From an uncultured Clostridia bacterium (GTDB lineage Bacteria > Bacillota > Clostridia > Oscillospirales > UBA644): a stretch of 6,859 nt of DNA. Shown here in pieces: positions 1 to 6,604 of this stretch. Position 1 is the first letter of the stretch, and every line of letters starts with the position of its first letter. The notes under the pieces were generated by a model. That model was not told the origin of the DNA, did not search any database, and saw only the letters and a list, made by a program, of their open reading frames with translations. The position numbers were made by a program, and so were the translations under genes. Location: the NCBI GenBank assembly GCA_904502105.1, contig CAJGDF010000091.1:1-6859 (forward strand), read 5' to 3'.

Positions 1-150
1 CTATCTGTAAACGATGCATATAAGAATTATACCGAAAATCAATGCGGATTGCTTTTGAAATCCTTGAGAGAAGATCAATTTGCGCACTTGCAAAATAATC
101 CTCGTATGATGAAAATAATTGAGAAGCTGACTCCGGTGGCAATTATGTAA
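1..150 (+). CDS. C-terminal fragment of an unrecognised protein
   Basis: An open frame runs from the left edge to a TAA at 148-150, giving 49 codons with no stop. The fragment is mixed in charge and probably helical (LLLKSLREDQFAHL, then NPRMMKIIEKLTPVAIM), with no signal peptide or membrane segment visible. I do not recognise the family, and the start lies outside the window. A good hairpin terminator about 35 bp downstream on the same strand supports this being the real end of a transcribed gene. It appears unrelated to the lipoprotein array. The frame is short, so coding status rests on the in-frame run to the edge plus the terminator. Confidence 0.6.
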   Translation, partial: LSVNDAYKNYTENQCGLLLKSLREDQFAHLQNNPRMMKIIEKLTPVAIM

Positions 151-184
151 TTATTTCCGAGTTGCATTTTTATACTATGAAGCC

Positions 185-220
185 AGAAGAACTTATACAG
201 AAATGTATGGGTTCTTTTTC
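185..220 (+). terminator. Intrinsic terminator of the left-edge gene
   Basis: Arms 187-198 and 205-216 pair over 12 bp, including two G-U pairs, around a 6-nt loop (199-204). Pairing can extend slightly at the base. The 3' arm runs into a short T tract (215-219). The stem is rather AT-rich, so efficiency may be moderate. It separates the left-edge gene from the promoter at 263-291. Confidence 0.65.
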
Positions 221-262
221 TATGTAAATATACTTGAGCTAATAAGAAATTTAATTTTAGTA

Positions 263-291
263 TTGTAATTTGATAAATGATATGTTATAAT
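263..291 (+). promoter_or_regulatory. Extended -10 vegetative promoter for the 57-aa gene
   Basis: The -35 box TTGTAA (263-268) lies 17 bp from a perfect TATAAT (286-291). A TGn extension sits directly upstream of the -10 (TG at 283-284). The expected start of transcription is near 298, giving a leader of about 20 nt before the ATG at 320. It is the only strong promoter upstream of both the small gene and the first lipoprotein copy, so it probably serves both. Confidence 0.75.
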
Positions 292-319
292 GGATTTATA
301 AATTAATGGAGGGAAATAT

Positions 320-493
320 ATGGAACCGAAAGATTACACTGTTGTAAAAATTGAAGGTGAATATGCTTATCTTCGAGCAGACGGTGATGGGGATGATAAG
401 GATATTTTTATTGCACTAGCGCTTCTTCCGTCCGGAGTTGATATCGGTACAAGATTGCATTATGAAATGTTAACTTATACTGTCATTAAATAA
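320..493 (+). CDS. 57-residue acidic protein, possibly DUF3006-like
   Basis: ATG at 320 is preceded by GGAGGG (308-313) at a 6-nt spacing and by a strong promoter, so this short frame is very likely a real gene. The product has no signal peptide or membrane segment and should be cytoplasmic. It begins with an alternating pattern (TVVKIEGEYAYL), has an acidic turn (DGDGDDKDIF), and then a stretch IALALLPSGVDIGTRLHYE, which suggests a small beta-barrel-like domain. The layout IEG-x-YA-x-L followed by LLP-x-G-x-x-x-G resembles small DUF3006-type proteins of Firmicutes; that is recalled by eye and not certain. The gene ends 45 bp before the first lipoprotein gene with no terminator between, so co-transcription is likely. 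No function can be assigned. Confidence 0.8.
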   Translation: MEPKDYTVVKIEGEYAYLRADGDGDDKDIFIALALLPSGVDIGTRLHYEMLTYTVIK

Positions 494-538
494 TTCTTAA
501 TACAGCTGACTTTAAAAAAAATTAATGAGGTTGATTTT

Positions 539-1960
539 ATGCGCAGAGTAACGAAGTTTTTCTTGATACTTTTGGTTTTATCTTTTCTTCTTACTGCTTG
601 TAATGCTGCTTCTGAGGAAGTTTTTGATCTTGATTTTAACATAGTTCCCGGGGACATTGATCTTGGCGGCGTTAATATTGTTTACGAAATCGGATTGGAT
701 CCGAGTATTTTTGATTCTCCGAACTGCTTGGGCTATGAGATGGATACTCAATTTGGTGATATGGCGGTAAAGAGACTTAAAGATGTTCAAAACAATCTTA
801 ACTGTACAGTAACTGTTAATTATACAAATAACTACAACTCCTGTCGTAATTTTGTTGCGGCATCGTACAGCGGAACATTTCTTTGCGATGTAATTTCCGG
901 TATATCCGATATGTGGCGAGGTCCTGCTCAGGTTGGCATGCTTATCGGTCTTACAGAAATCGAGGATTATATTGATTTCCGTAATGAAGAAAAATGGGGC
1001 AACAGAAATATTTTAGAGGTTATTTATCACGAAGATGATCTTTACGGCATCGTTCCTCTTCTCTGGCCCGAAGTTTCCGTTTCTTATAGCGGTATCACAG
1101 TCGTAAATGAAAATCTTATTTCTTCAATCGGTGCAACCGATCCCCGTGATTATCTTGAAAACGGCGAGTGGACATGGGATAAATTTGAAGAAGTACTTGA
1201 AACTTATTATAGAGCAGAGGGTAATGAAGTTAAACATTATTCTCTTACTTGCAGTTCTCATTCATTCGGTGCAATGTACTTAATGTCAAACGGTTTCAGA
1301 ATGTCTTATGAAAATGAGAAAGGTGAATTGGCTCCCGGTCTTTTAACAAATGCTGCCTCTGCTGCTATGAAAGAAGCCCGCGATGTATTCTACGGCCCCC
1401 TTGCTCATACCATCGACAGTGAGGGCAACGCTGTGGATTCTTTGATTGGAGGTACAACGGTACTTGGTTGTGTAGGTTCTGATAGTATTATCGGTTTAAA
1501 CGGTAAGATCGCAAAAGAAATGGAAAATTTCGGCCTTCTTTCATGGCCTACCGGTCCTGACGTTGAACCCGGTTATGCCGCAGGTTTCCACTCTAATATA
1601 AACAGATGCATCGTCTTCTCCAGAGCATCAAATTATCCTGAATCCACTGCCGCTGTTATCAGTGCAATATATGAACCTTTTGAAGAATATCAGACTATTG
1701 ATGATATTATTGCACTTATGTCCAAAAATTATTTCTTTGACGACAGAGATTCCCATGTTTATTATGATATGTATTTTAACTCTGTTTTTGCATATTTCTT
1801 TACAAGCGCCGGTCCTCTTTACAATTCTTTGGGCGAATGGATGCTTTCAAACAAGACACCTACAGAATATCTTGAAGGTATCAAAGGACAGCTTGAAGAA
1901 CGTATGATTGACTCCGTTGGACCTTCTCAAAACGGTATCAAAGCAGTCTGGGGTAAATAA
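539..1960 (+). CDS. Lipoprotein, family 1 solute-binding-like (copy 1)
   Basis: Predicted surface lipoprotein of 473 residues with a ligand-binding role like that of ABC substrate-binding proteins. Residues 1-20 form a signal peptide and LTAC (18-21) is a canonical lipobox with Cys21 as lipid site. EVFDLDF (27-33) and DLGG (41-44) follow. Family layout: KRLKDVQNNLNC (78-89) where binding proteins carry the R-x-x-E-x-x-Y-x-V strand, a small-residue/CDV step (107-118), DLYGIVPLLWPE (167-178), NGEWTWDKF (208-216, a hallmark of clostridial sugar-binding proteins), NFGLLSWPTGPDVEPGY (330-346) and C-terminal GIKAVWG. The start is set by ATGAGG (525-530) 8 nt upstream. Unlike later copies it lacks its own consensus promoter and a clear terminator. 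No permease or ATPase gene is adjacent, so the ligand and the transport role are unproven. Confidence 0.9.
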   Translation: MRRVTKFFLILLVLSFLLTACNAASEEVFDLDFNIVPGDIDLGGVNIVYEIGLDPSIFDSPNCLGYEMDTQFGDMAVKRLKDVQNNLNCTVTVNYTNNYNSCRNFVAASYSGTFLCDVISGISDMWRGPAQVGMLIGLTEIEDYIDFRNEEKWGNRNILEVIYHEDDLYGIVPLLWPEVSVSYSGITVVNENLISSIGATDPRDYLENGEWTWDKFEEVLETYYRAEGNEVKHYSLTCSSHSFGAMYLMSNGFRMSYENEKGELAPGLLTNAASAAMKEARDVFYGPLAHTIDSEGNAVDSLIGGTTVLGCVGSDSIIGLNGKIAKEMENFGLLSWPTGPDVEPGYAAGFHSNINRCIVFSRASNYPESTAAVISAIYEPFEEYQTIDDIIALMSKNYFFDDRDSHVYYDMYFNSVFAYFFTSAGPLYNSLGEWMLSNKTPTEYLEGIKGQLEERMIDSVGPSQNGIKAVWGK

Positions 1961-1994
1961 TTATTTTGTATATGATTTTTACCTGAGTTTCATG

Positions 1995-2023
1995 TTGACA
2001 TTCCTGTTTTTTTATGATATACT
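1995..2023 (+). promoter_or_regulatory. Promoter of lipoprotein copy 2
   Basis: Perfect TTGACA (1995-2000), a 17-bp spacer, and TATACT (2018-2023) preceded by TGA (2015-2017), which makes an extended -10. Transcription should start near 2030, leaving about 25 nt of leader, too short for a riboswitch. Unlike the promoters of copies 3 to 5, no terminator hairpin lies between the preceding gene and this promoter. Confidence 0.85.
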
Positions 2024-2054
2024 AAAAAAAATCATAAGAAAGGTTTAAACTAAA

Positions 2055-3473
2055 ATGAAGAAAATAGCGAAAATCCTCCTTCTTGCAATGCTTATTTCTA
2101 TTTTTGCAACGGCATGTAACGCTTCCGCTGAAGAAGAAGTTTTTGACCTCGATTTTGTCGGTGAAAAAACAGGTGTAGACCTTGAAGGCTTTGAAATGGT
2201 TTACGAATTTGGTCTTCCCTCCAGCGCTATGGGTCTTGAAAGCTGTCTCGGTTACGAAATCGACACTCCGTTCGGCGACCTTGCTGTTGAACGACTCAGA
2301 GACGTTCAGAACAAGCTTAACTGTAAGGTCAATGTTAATTACAGAGAGAAAGGCTCCTCCTGCGGTCTCTTTGTAGCTGCATCTGCCAGCGGTACATTCC
2401 TCTGCGATGCTATATCCGGTATTTCCGATATGTGGGCAGACGTTGCACGTATCGGCATGGTAATCGGTCTTTCCGAACTCGAAGACTTTATCGATTACCG
2501 TGATGAAGAAAAATGGGGCTACCGTAATATGCTCAAGGTTGTTTATTACGAAGACGATCTTTACGGCGTTATTCCCCTTCTTTGGCCCGAAATCGCAATC
2601 ACTTTTGAATCTCCCATCGTTGTTAACGAAAATATAATTTCCCAGATCGGTGCTACCGACCCCCGTGACTATATTGAAAACGGCGAATGGACATGGGATA
2701 AATTCAAAGAAGTTCTTGAACTTTACTACCTTGAAGAAGGCGGCGAGGTTAAGCACTACGCTCTTACTTGCGGATCAGGTGCTTTTGCTGCTATGTTTGT
2801 ACGTTCTAACGGTGACCTTTACGCCGAAAAAGATATTAACGGTAAATATGTTCCCGGCTTTATTTCCGCAACTGCTGTAAAAGCTATGGAAGCGGCTATT
2901 GATATATTCAATGGTTCCACCGCTCATACTATCGACTCCAAATCCGATGCTGTTGACTCTCTTATCAGCGGCAATACCGTTATGGGTGCGATGAACGGTG
3001 ATAAAATCGTTACTATCGGCTCAAGAATTACCAGAGAAATGGATAATTTCGGTATTCTTTCCTGGCCGATCGGTCCCGATGTTGAACCCGGATACAACTT
3101 TGCTACACACTCCAATATTGAAATGTGTATCGCATTCTCCCGAGTTTCCAAAAATCCCGAAGCTACCGCAGCTATAATCAATGCAATTTACGAACCGTTT
3201 GACGGTTATGAAACTCTCGATGATATTATCGACCACATGGCTCGCAGCTATTTCTTTGACAGACGCGATGCTGTTGTTTTCTATGATATGTTCCGTGCAT
3301 CCGAGTATAATTATTTCCATTACGGACTCCACAGCTCCACTATGGATTGGCTTTCTTCAAATAAATCCATTTCCGAATATATTGAAGCTAATGAAGAAAA
3401 GATCACTGAAGGTATCAATGAATACGTTATGCCTTCTGTTCGCGGTATCGATGCTCTTTGGGGCGAAGAATAA
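2055..3473 (+). CDS. Lipoprotein, family 1 solute-binding-like (copy 2)
   Basis: Predicted surface-anchored ligand-binding lipoprotein of 472 residues. The signal peptide ends in FATAC with the lipid-accepting Cys at 21; the -3 residue is Ala instead of the usual Leu. EVFDLDF (28-34) and DLEG (42-45) open the mature protein. Substrate-binding hallmarks: RLRDVQNKLNC (80-90), ENGEWTWDKFKEVLELYY (208-225), NFGILSWPIGPDVEPGY (331-347) and SVRGIDALWG near the C terminus. Its closest relative here is copy 3: they align without gaps over most of their length, and 64 of 88 residues match by hand count over 152-239. Cysteines at 64, 90, 103, 117, 239 and 358 align with those of copies 1 and 3. An AAGAAAGG site (2036-2043) lies 11 nt before the ATG, somewhat far. 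It has its own promoter and terminator, so it is likely monocistronic. Confidence 0.92.
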   Translation: MKKIAKILLLAMLISIFATACNASAEEEVFDLDFVGEKTGVDLEGFEMVYEFGLPSSAMGLESCLGYEIDTPFGDLAVERLRDVQNKLNCKVNVNYREKGSSCGLFVAASASGTFLCDAISGISDMWADVARIGMVIGLSELEDFIDYRDEEKWGYRNMLKVVYYEDDLYGVIPLLWPEIAITFESPIVVNENIISQIGATDPRDYIENGEWTWDKFKEVLELYYLEEGGEVKHYALTCGSGAFAAMFVRSNGDLYAEKDINGKYVPGFISATAVKAMEAAIDIFNGSTAHTIDSKSDAVDSLISGNTVMGAMNGDKIVTIGSRITREMDNFGILSWPIGPDVEPGYNFATHSNIEMCIAFSRVSKNPEATAAIINAIYEPFDGYETLDDIIDHMARSYFFDRRDAVVFYDMFRASEYNYFHYGLHSSTMDWLSSNKSISEYIEANEEKITEGINEYVMPSVRGIDALWGEE

Positions 3474-3497
3474 TTTAACGTTTATTTTTAACACTGA

Positions 3498-3530
3498 CAG
3501 GTTCCGAAAACTTTTCGGGACCTGTTTTTT
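3498..3530 (+). terminator. Intrinsic terminator after copy 2
   Basis: A nearly perfect inverted repeat at 3498-3524 (arms beginning CAGGTTCCGA and ending TCGGGACCTG, one G-U pair, loop around AAACTTT) is followed by six T residues (3525-3530). It lies 24 bp after the stop of copy 2 and 24 bp before the next -35 box, and ends the copy 2 transcript. Confidence 0.9.
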
Positions 3531-3553
3531 GATATCAACATCTTATTTATCGG

Positions 3554-3582
3554 TTGACATTCTTTCTTATTTATGGTATACT
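3554..3582 (+). promoter_or_regulatory. Promoter of lipoprotein copy 3
   Basis: TTGACA (3554-3559), a 17-bp spacer, and TATACT (3577-3582) with TGG directly upstream (3574-3576). Expected start of transcription is near 3589, just before the ribosome binding site. Same pattern as the promoters of copies 2 and 4. Confidence 0.88.
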
Positions 3583-3599
3583 TTAGTCAGATAAATAAA

Positions 3600-3606
3600 A
3601 GGGGAG
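3600..3606 (+). promoter_or_regulatory. Ribosome binding site that fixes the copy 3 start
   Basis: AGGGGAG is 8 nt from the ATG at 3615 but only 2 nt from an in-frame ATG at 3609. A further in-frame ATG at 3573 lies upstream of this site and overlaps the promoter. The spacing, plus the lipid-accepting Cys falling at residue 21 as in every other copy, picks 3615. Confidence 0.8.
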
Positions 3607-3614
3607 ATATGAAT

Positions 3615-5030
3615 ATGAAAAAAATCGTAAAGATCGTTTTATTGGCGTTCTTATTCTCAATTTTTGCAACAGCTTGTAATGCAAATGCAGAAAACGAGGT
3701 TTTTGACGTTGATTTTGTGAAAAATTCAGGAGAGCTTGATCTTGAAGGTGTTGAAATCGTATATGAAATAGGTATAGCACCTGAGGTTCTCGGAACACCT
3801 ACCTGTCTTGGTTATGATATTGACACTCAGTTCGGTGATCTTGCCGTTCAGAGACTTAAAGATGTTCAGCAAAAGCTTAACTGCACTCTTGATATCAAAT
3901 ACACAGATAACTATTATTCCTGCCGAAATTTTGTTGCGGCATCAGCCAGCGGTGCTTTCTTCTGTGACGTTATTTCCGGTATTTCCGATATGTGGGCAGA
4001 CGTTGCCCGACTCGGTATGCTTGTAGGCCTTTCCGAACTCGAAGAATATATCGATTACCGTAATGAGGCTAAATGGGGCTACAGAAATATGCTTGAGGTT
4101 ATCTATTATGAAGATGACCTTTACGGCATCGTTCCTCTTCTTTGGCCTGAGATCTCTGTTTCTTTCGGTTGTCCTATCGTTGTCAATGAAGATCTCATTG
4201 CAACTTACGGCCACACAGACCCCCGCGATTATCTTGAGAACGGTGAATGGACATGGGATAAATTCAAGGAAGTTCTTGAACTTTATTACGTTCAGGAGGG
4301 CGGTCAGACAAAATATTATTCCATGACCTGCAGTCCCGCAACATTCGGTGATATGTTCCTTTTGTCCAACGGCTCTCACTATGCAGTTAAAAATGATAAA
4401 GGCGAATACGAATACGGATTTTTTACCCCCGAAGCAATCAAAGCTATGACTGTCGGCCTCGAAATATTTGAAGGTACTCTTGCTCATACCTTTGATAAAA
4501 CAACTGAACCTGTAGATGCTCTTATTGACGGTACAACCGTTATGGGTTCGCTTTATTCCGAAAGCATTATCGGTCTTAACGGCAGAATATCAAAGGAAAT
4601 GGATAATTTCGGTATTCTTTCGTGGCCCACAGGTCCGGACGTTGAACCCGGATATAAATTCGGATTTTTACATAACATCGAAAGATGTATATCTTTCTCC
4701 CGTATGTCTAAATATCCTGAGGCAACAGCGGCAGTTATAAGCGCCATCTATGAGCCGTTTGAAAGCTATGACGATCTCGATGATATTCTTGAACTTATGA
4801 GCCATAACTATTTCTTTGATCCGCGTGACTCAAAAGTATTTTACGATATGTTCTTTGCTGCAGATTACACTTATTTCCATTATCAGCTCTATGATCAGAT
4901 GCATTATTGGGTAACTTACAATAAATCTGTAACAGAATATGTTGAAGCATATTCTGAAATCGTAGAAGAAAGCTTTGACGAATATGTGCTTCCTTCAATG
5001 CGCGGTATAGAAGCTGTATGGGGCGAATAA
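3615..5030 (+). CDS. Lipoprotein, family 1 solute-binding-like (copy 3)
   Basis: Predicted ligand-binding surface lipoprotein of 471 residues, using the ATG that matches the paralogues and the GGGGAG site. The longest open frame would add 14 residues, but they would be encoded across the -10 box. The signal peptide ends FATAC with Cys21; EVFDVDF (28-34) and DLEGVEIVYEIG (42-53) follow. Core landmarks: RLKDVQQKLNC (80-90), SCRNFVAAS (102-110), CDVISGISDMW (117-127), DLYGIVPLLWPE (168-179), ENGEWTWDKF (208-217), NFGILSWPTGPDVEPGY (331-347) and SMRGIEAVWGE at the C terminus. It carries the six cysteines shared with copies 1 and 2 plus an extra Cys186 in the FGCPIVVNE segment. Sequence affinity alternates along its length between copy 1-like and copy 2-like blocks. 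The ligand is unknown; family resemblance suggests a saccharide. Confidence 0.92.
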   Translation: MKKIVKIVLLAFLFSIFATACNANAENEVFDVDFVKNSGELDLEGVEIVYEIGIAPEVLGTPTCLGYDIDTQFGDLAVQRLKDVQQKLNCTLDIKYTDNYYSCRNFVAASASGAFFCDVISGISDMWADVARLGMLVGLSELEEYIDYRNEAKWGYRNMLEVIYYEDDLYGIVPLLWPEISVSFGCPIVVNEDLIATYGHTDPRDYLENGEWTWDKFKEVLELYYVQEGGQTKYYSMTCSPATFGDMFLLSNGSHYAVKNDKGEYEYGFFTPEAIKAMTVGLEIFEGTLAHTFDKTTEPVDALIDGTTVMGSLYSESIIGLNGRISKEMDNFGILSWPTGPDVEPGYKFGFLHNIERCISFSRMSKYPEATAAVISAIYEPFESYDDLDDILELMSHNYFFDPRDSKVFYDMFFAADYTYFHYQLYDQMHYWVTYNKSVTEYVEAYSEIVEESFDEYVLPSMRGIEAVWGE

Positions 5031-5041
5031 TTTGATTTTAT

Positions 5042-5073
5042 AAAAGTTCCGGAACTGATTCCGGAACTTTTTT
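5042..5073 (+). terminator. Intrinsic terminator after copy 3
   Basis: A perfect 13-bp stem (arms 5042-5054 and 5059-5071, core AGTTCCGGAA) with a CTGA loop; the 3' arm runs into a six-T tract (5068-5073). The 5' A run could also serve a minus-strand transcript, though no minus-strand gene is seen. It ends one base before the -35 box of copy 4. Confidence 0.92.
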
Positions 5074-5074
5074 G

Positions 5075-5103
5075 TTGACATTATATCTTAATTGTGCTAT
5101 ACT
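5075..5103 (+). promoter_or_regulatory. Promoter of lipoprotein copy 4
   Basis: TTGACA (5075-5080), a 17-bp spacer, and TATACT (5098-5103) with TGC directly upstream (5095-5097). The -35 box begins one base after the T tract of the preceding terminator. Expected start of transcription is near 5110, leaving about 20 nt of leader. Confidence 0.88.
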
Positions 5104-5129
5104 TAATCAAAAAATAAATGGGGTAGATT

Positions 5130-6545
5130 ATGAGAAAAATAGCAAAAATTCTTTTGATCGCAATGATATTTTCCTTTTTTGCGACGGCTTGCGGTTCAGT
5201 TGAAGAAGAAGTGTTCGACCTTGAGTTTGTTAAAGATTCGGAAAAGACAGATCTTGAAGGTACAACTATAAAATATATGCGCACAACCAGCGGTCAGGCA
5301 TCGTACAGCGACTTTGATCAGGTTCTCGGATATGAAGTTAACACGATACTTGGTGACCTTGCACTGCAAAGAATAAGAGATGTCGAGGCTGAACTGAACT
5401 GTAAGTTTGATATTGAATATTTCAGCGGAGATACACCTTACAACAGCTTTCGTATGAACAACTCTATCGGTGAGTATTACTGTGACGTTTTCTGCGGAAT
5501 TTCCGACAGATTCAGAGAAGATATGAAGGCGGGGGGCTTGATGGGGCTTTCTGAGCTTGATGATTATATTGACTTCCGTAATGAAGAAAAATGGGGAAGC
5601 CGTAATATCCTTGAAGTTCTTTATTGGGAAGACGATGTATATGGCCTTATACCTATGTCCTGGCCTACGTCGTCCGTATCATACACAGGTCTTACGATCA
5701 TAAATGAAGATCTTATTGCTTCTATCGGTGCGGAGGATCCCAGAGATCTTTTTGAAAACGGAAAGTGGACTTGGGAAACATTCCGCGACTGCCTTGAAAA
5801 ATATTTTATTCAGGAAGGCAGCGAGGTCAAGCAATATGCTATAACAGCTCAATATCTCGGTAATTACGGTGAAAACTATATTTTATCCAACGGTTACAGA
5901 TTGGCTGAAAAAGGTTCCGACGGAAAATACAAATCGGGTCTTCACGATTCACGCGCTCTTACTGCTATGATCGAAGCCCAGGATGTTGTTTTCGGACCTT
6001 TGTCCTATACCGTAAATTATGATGTTGACCCTGCTGAGTCTCTTATATCAGGTACAACTGTTCTCGGTGTTTTGCATTATGCAGAATATATGACCGACAG
6101 AATAGTAAAAGAAATGAACAACTTCGGTCTCATTCCCTGGCCTTCAGGTCCCGATGTCGATCCCGGTTTTATTGCCACAAATCATCATAATCTTGAAAGA
6201 GCAATCGTAATTTCACGTTATTCTCCTAATGTTGATGCGACTGCGATAGCTTTGAATGCTCTGTATGAGCCCTTTGAAGAATATCCGGACAGCGGTGCTA
6301 TAAAGGAATTTTTGTATCATACATTCTTCTTCGATCGCCGTGATGCCGATGTTTATTATGATATGTTCCTATCTTCACAGTATTCGTATTTCAGTTCTGC
6401 TCCGTGGGCTTCGCTTAGCGGCTGGATCGAAAACGGTCAGACCCCCACAGAATATATCGAAGCAAATATCGATAAGATCGAAGAATATATCGAAAAAGAA
6501 ATCTCTCCCTCCAAAAGAGGTGTGGAAGCCGTCTGGGGCGAATAA
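5130..6545 (+). CDS. Lipoprotein, family 1 solute-binding-like, divergent (copy 4)
   Basis: Predicted ligand-binding surface lipoprotein of 471 residues and the most divergent of the complete copies. ATGGGG (5118-5123) sits 6 nt before the ATG. Signal peptide ends FATAC with Cys21; EVFDLEF (27-33) and DLEG (41-44) follow. Retained hallmarks: RIRDVEAELNC (81-91, closest of the copies to the R-x-x-E form of family 1), a CDV step (118-120), GLSELDDYIDF (139-149), ENGKWTWETF (209-218), NFGLIPWPSGPDVDPGF (331-347) and SKRGVEAVWGE at the end. Four cysteines shared by copies 1 to 3 are missing (the CLGYE, SCRNF, TC and RC positions), while Cys122 and Cys221 are new. The 50-135 region is largely rewritten (for example TTSGQASYSDFDQVLGYE), which suggests a changed ligand. 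It has its own promoter and terminator. Confidence 0.91.
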   Translation: MRKIAKILLIAMIFSFFATACGSVEEEVFDLEFVKDSEKTDLEGTTIKYMRTTSGQASYSDFDQVLGYEVNTILGDLALQRIRDVEAELNCKFDIEYFSGDTPYNSFRMNNSIGEYYCDVFCGISDRFREDMKAGGLMGLSELDDYIDFRNEEKWGSRNILEVLYWEDDVYGLIPMSWPTSSVSYTGLTIINEDLIASIGAEDPRDLFENGKWTWETFRDCLEKYFIQEGSEVKQYAITAQYLGNYGENYILSNGYRLAEKGSDGKYKSGLHDSRALTAMIEAQDVVFGPLSYTVNYDVDPAESLISGTTVLGVLHYAEYMTDRIVKEMNNFGLIPWPSGPDVDPGFIATNHHNLERAIVISRYSPNVDATAIALNALYEPFEEYPDSGAIKEFLYHTFFFDRRDADVYYDMFLSSQYSYFSSAPWASLSGWIENGQTPTEYIEANIDKIEEYIEKEISPSKRGVEAVWGE

Positions 6546-6565
6546 TAATTTTGTTTTAACATAAT

Positions 6566-6603
6566 CAGGTTCCGGGAAGTTTTTCTCGGAACTTGTTTTT
6601 TTT
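6566..6603 (+). terminator. Intrinsic terminator after copy 4
   Basis: Arms 6566-6578 and 6583-6595 pair over 13 bp with two G-U pairs around a GTTT loop, followed by eight T residues (6596-6603). The left arm begins CAGGTTCCG, the same as the terminator after copy 2, which suggests common descent. The T tract ends one base before the next -35 box. Confidence 0.92.
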
Positions 6604-6604
6604 C

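Noticed and set aside
151..319. Possible regulatory RNA or riboswitch in the gap before the 57-aa gene
   Set aside because: The gap is explained by one terminator hairpin and one promoter; the remaining leader is about 20 nt.
455..481. TTGCAT and TATACT at the end of the 57-aa gene as a promoter for copy 1
   Set aside because: The -10 is good, but the spacer is only 15 bp, the -35 matches at three positions and there is no TGn extension. It is too weak to annotate, though it remains the best candidate if copy 1 has its own start.
1952..1983. Possible hairpin GGTAAA / TTTACC after copy 1 as a terminator
   Set aside because: Only six mostly AT pairs with a long loop, overlapping the stop codon and followed by TGAG and not a T run.
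2012..2037. Inverted repeat TTATGAT / ATCATAA across the -10 box and start site of the copy 2 promoter, as a possible operator
   Set aside because: The arms are short and AT-rich, and the same positions in the promoters of copies 3, 4 and 5 show no matching repeat. Chance is likely in this composition.
2022..2756. A 244-codon open frame on the minus strand inside copy 2, with similar ones in copies 3 and 4
   Set aside because: It lies antisense within an obvious lipoprotein gene and recurs at the matching place in copy 3 because the sense codons are conserved. I saw no ribosome binding site or promoter, and the product is low-complexity with no recognisable fold.
3573..3614. An in-frame upstream ATG giving copy 3 an extra 14 N-terminal residues
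   Set aside because: It overlaps the -10 box and would have to be transcribed from further upstream. It has no ribosome binding site and would push the lipid-accepting Cys from residue 21 to 35, unlike every paralogue.
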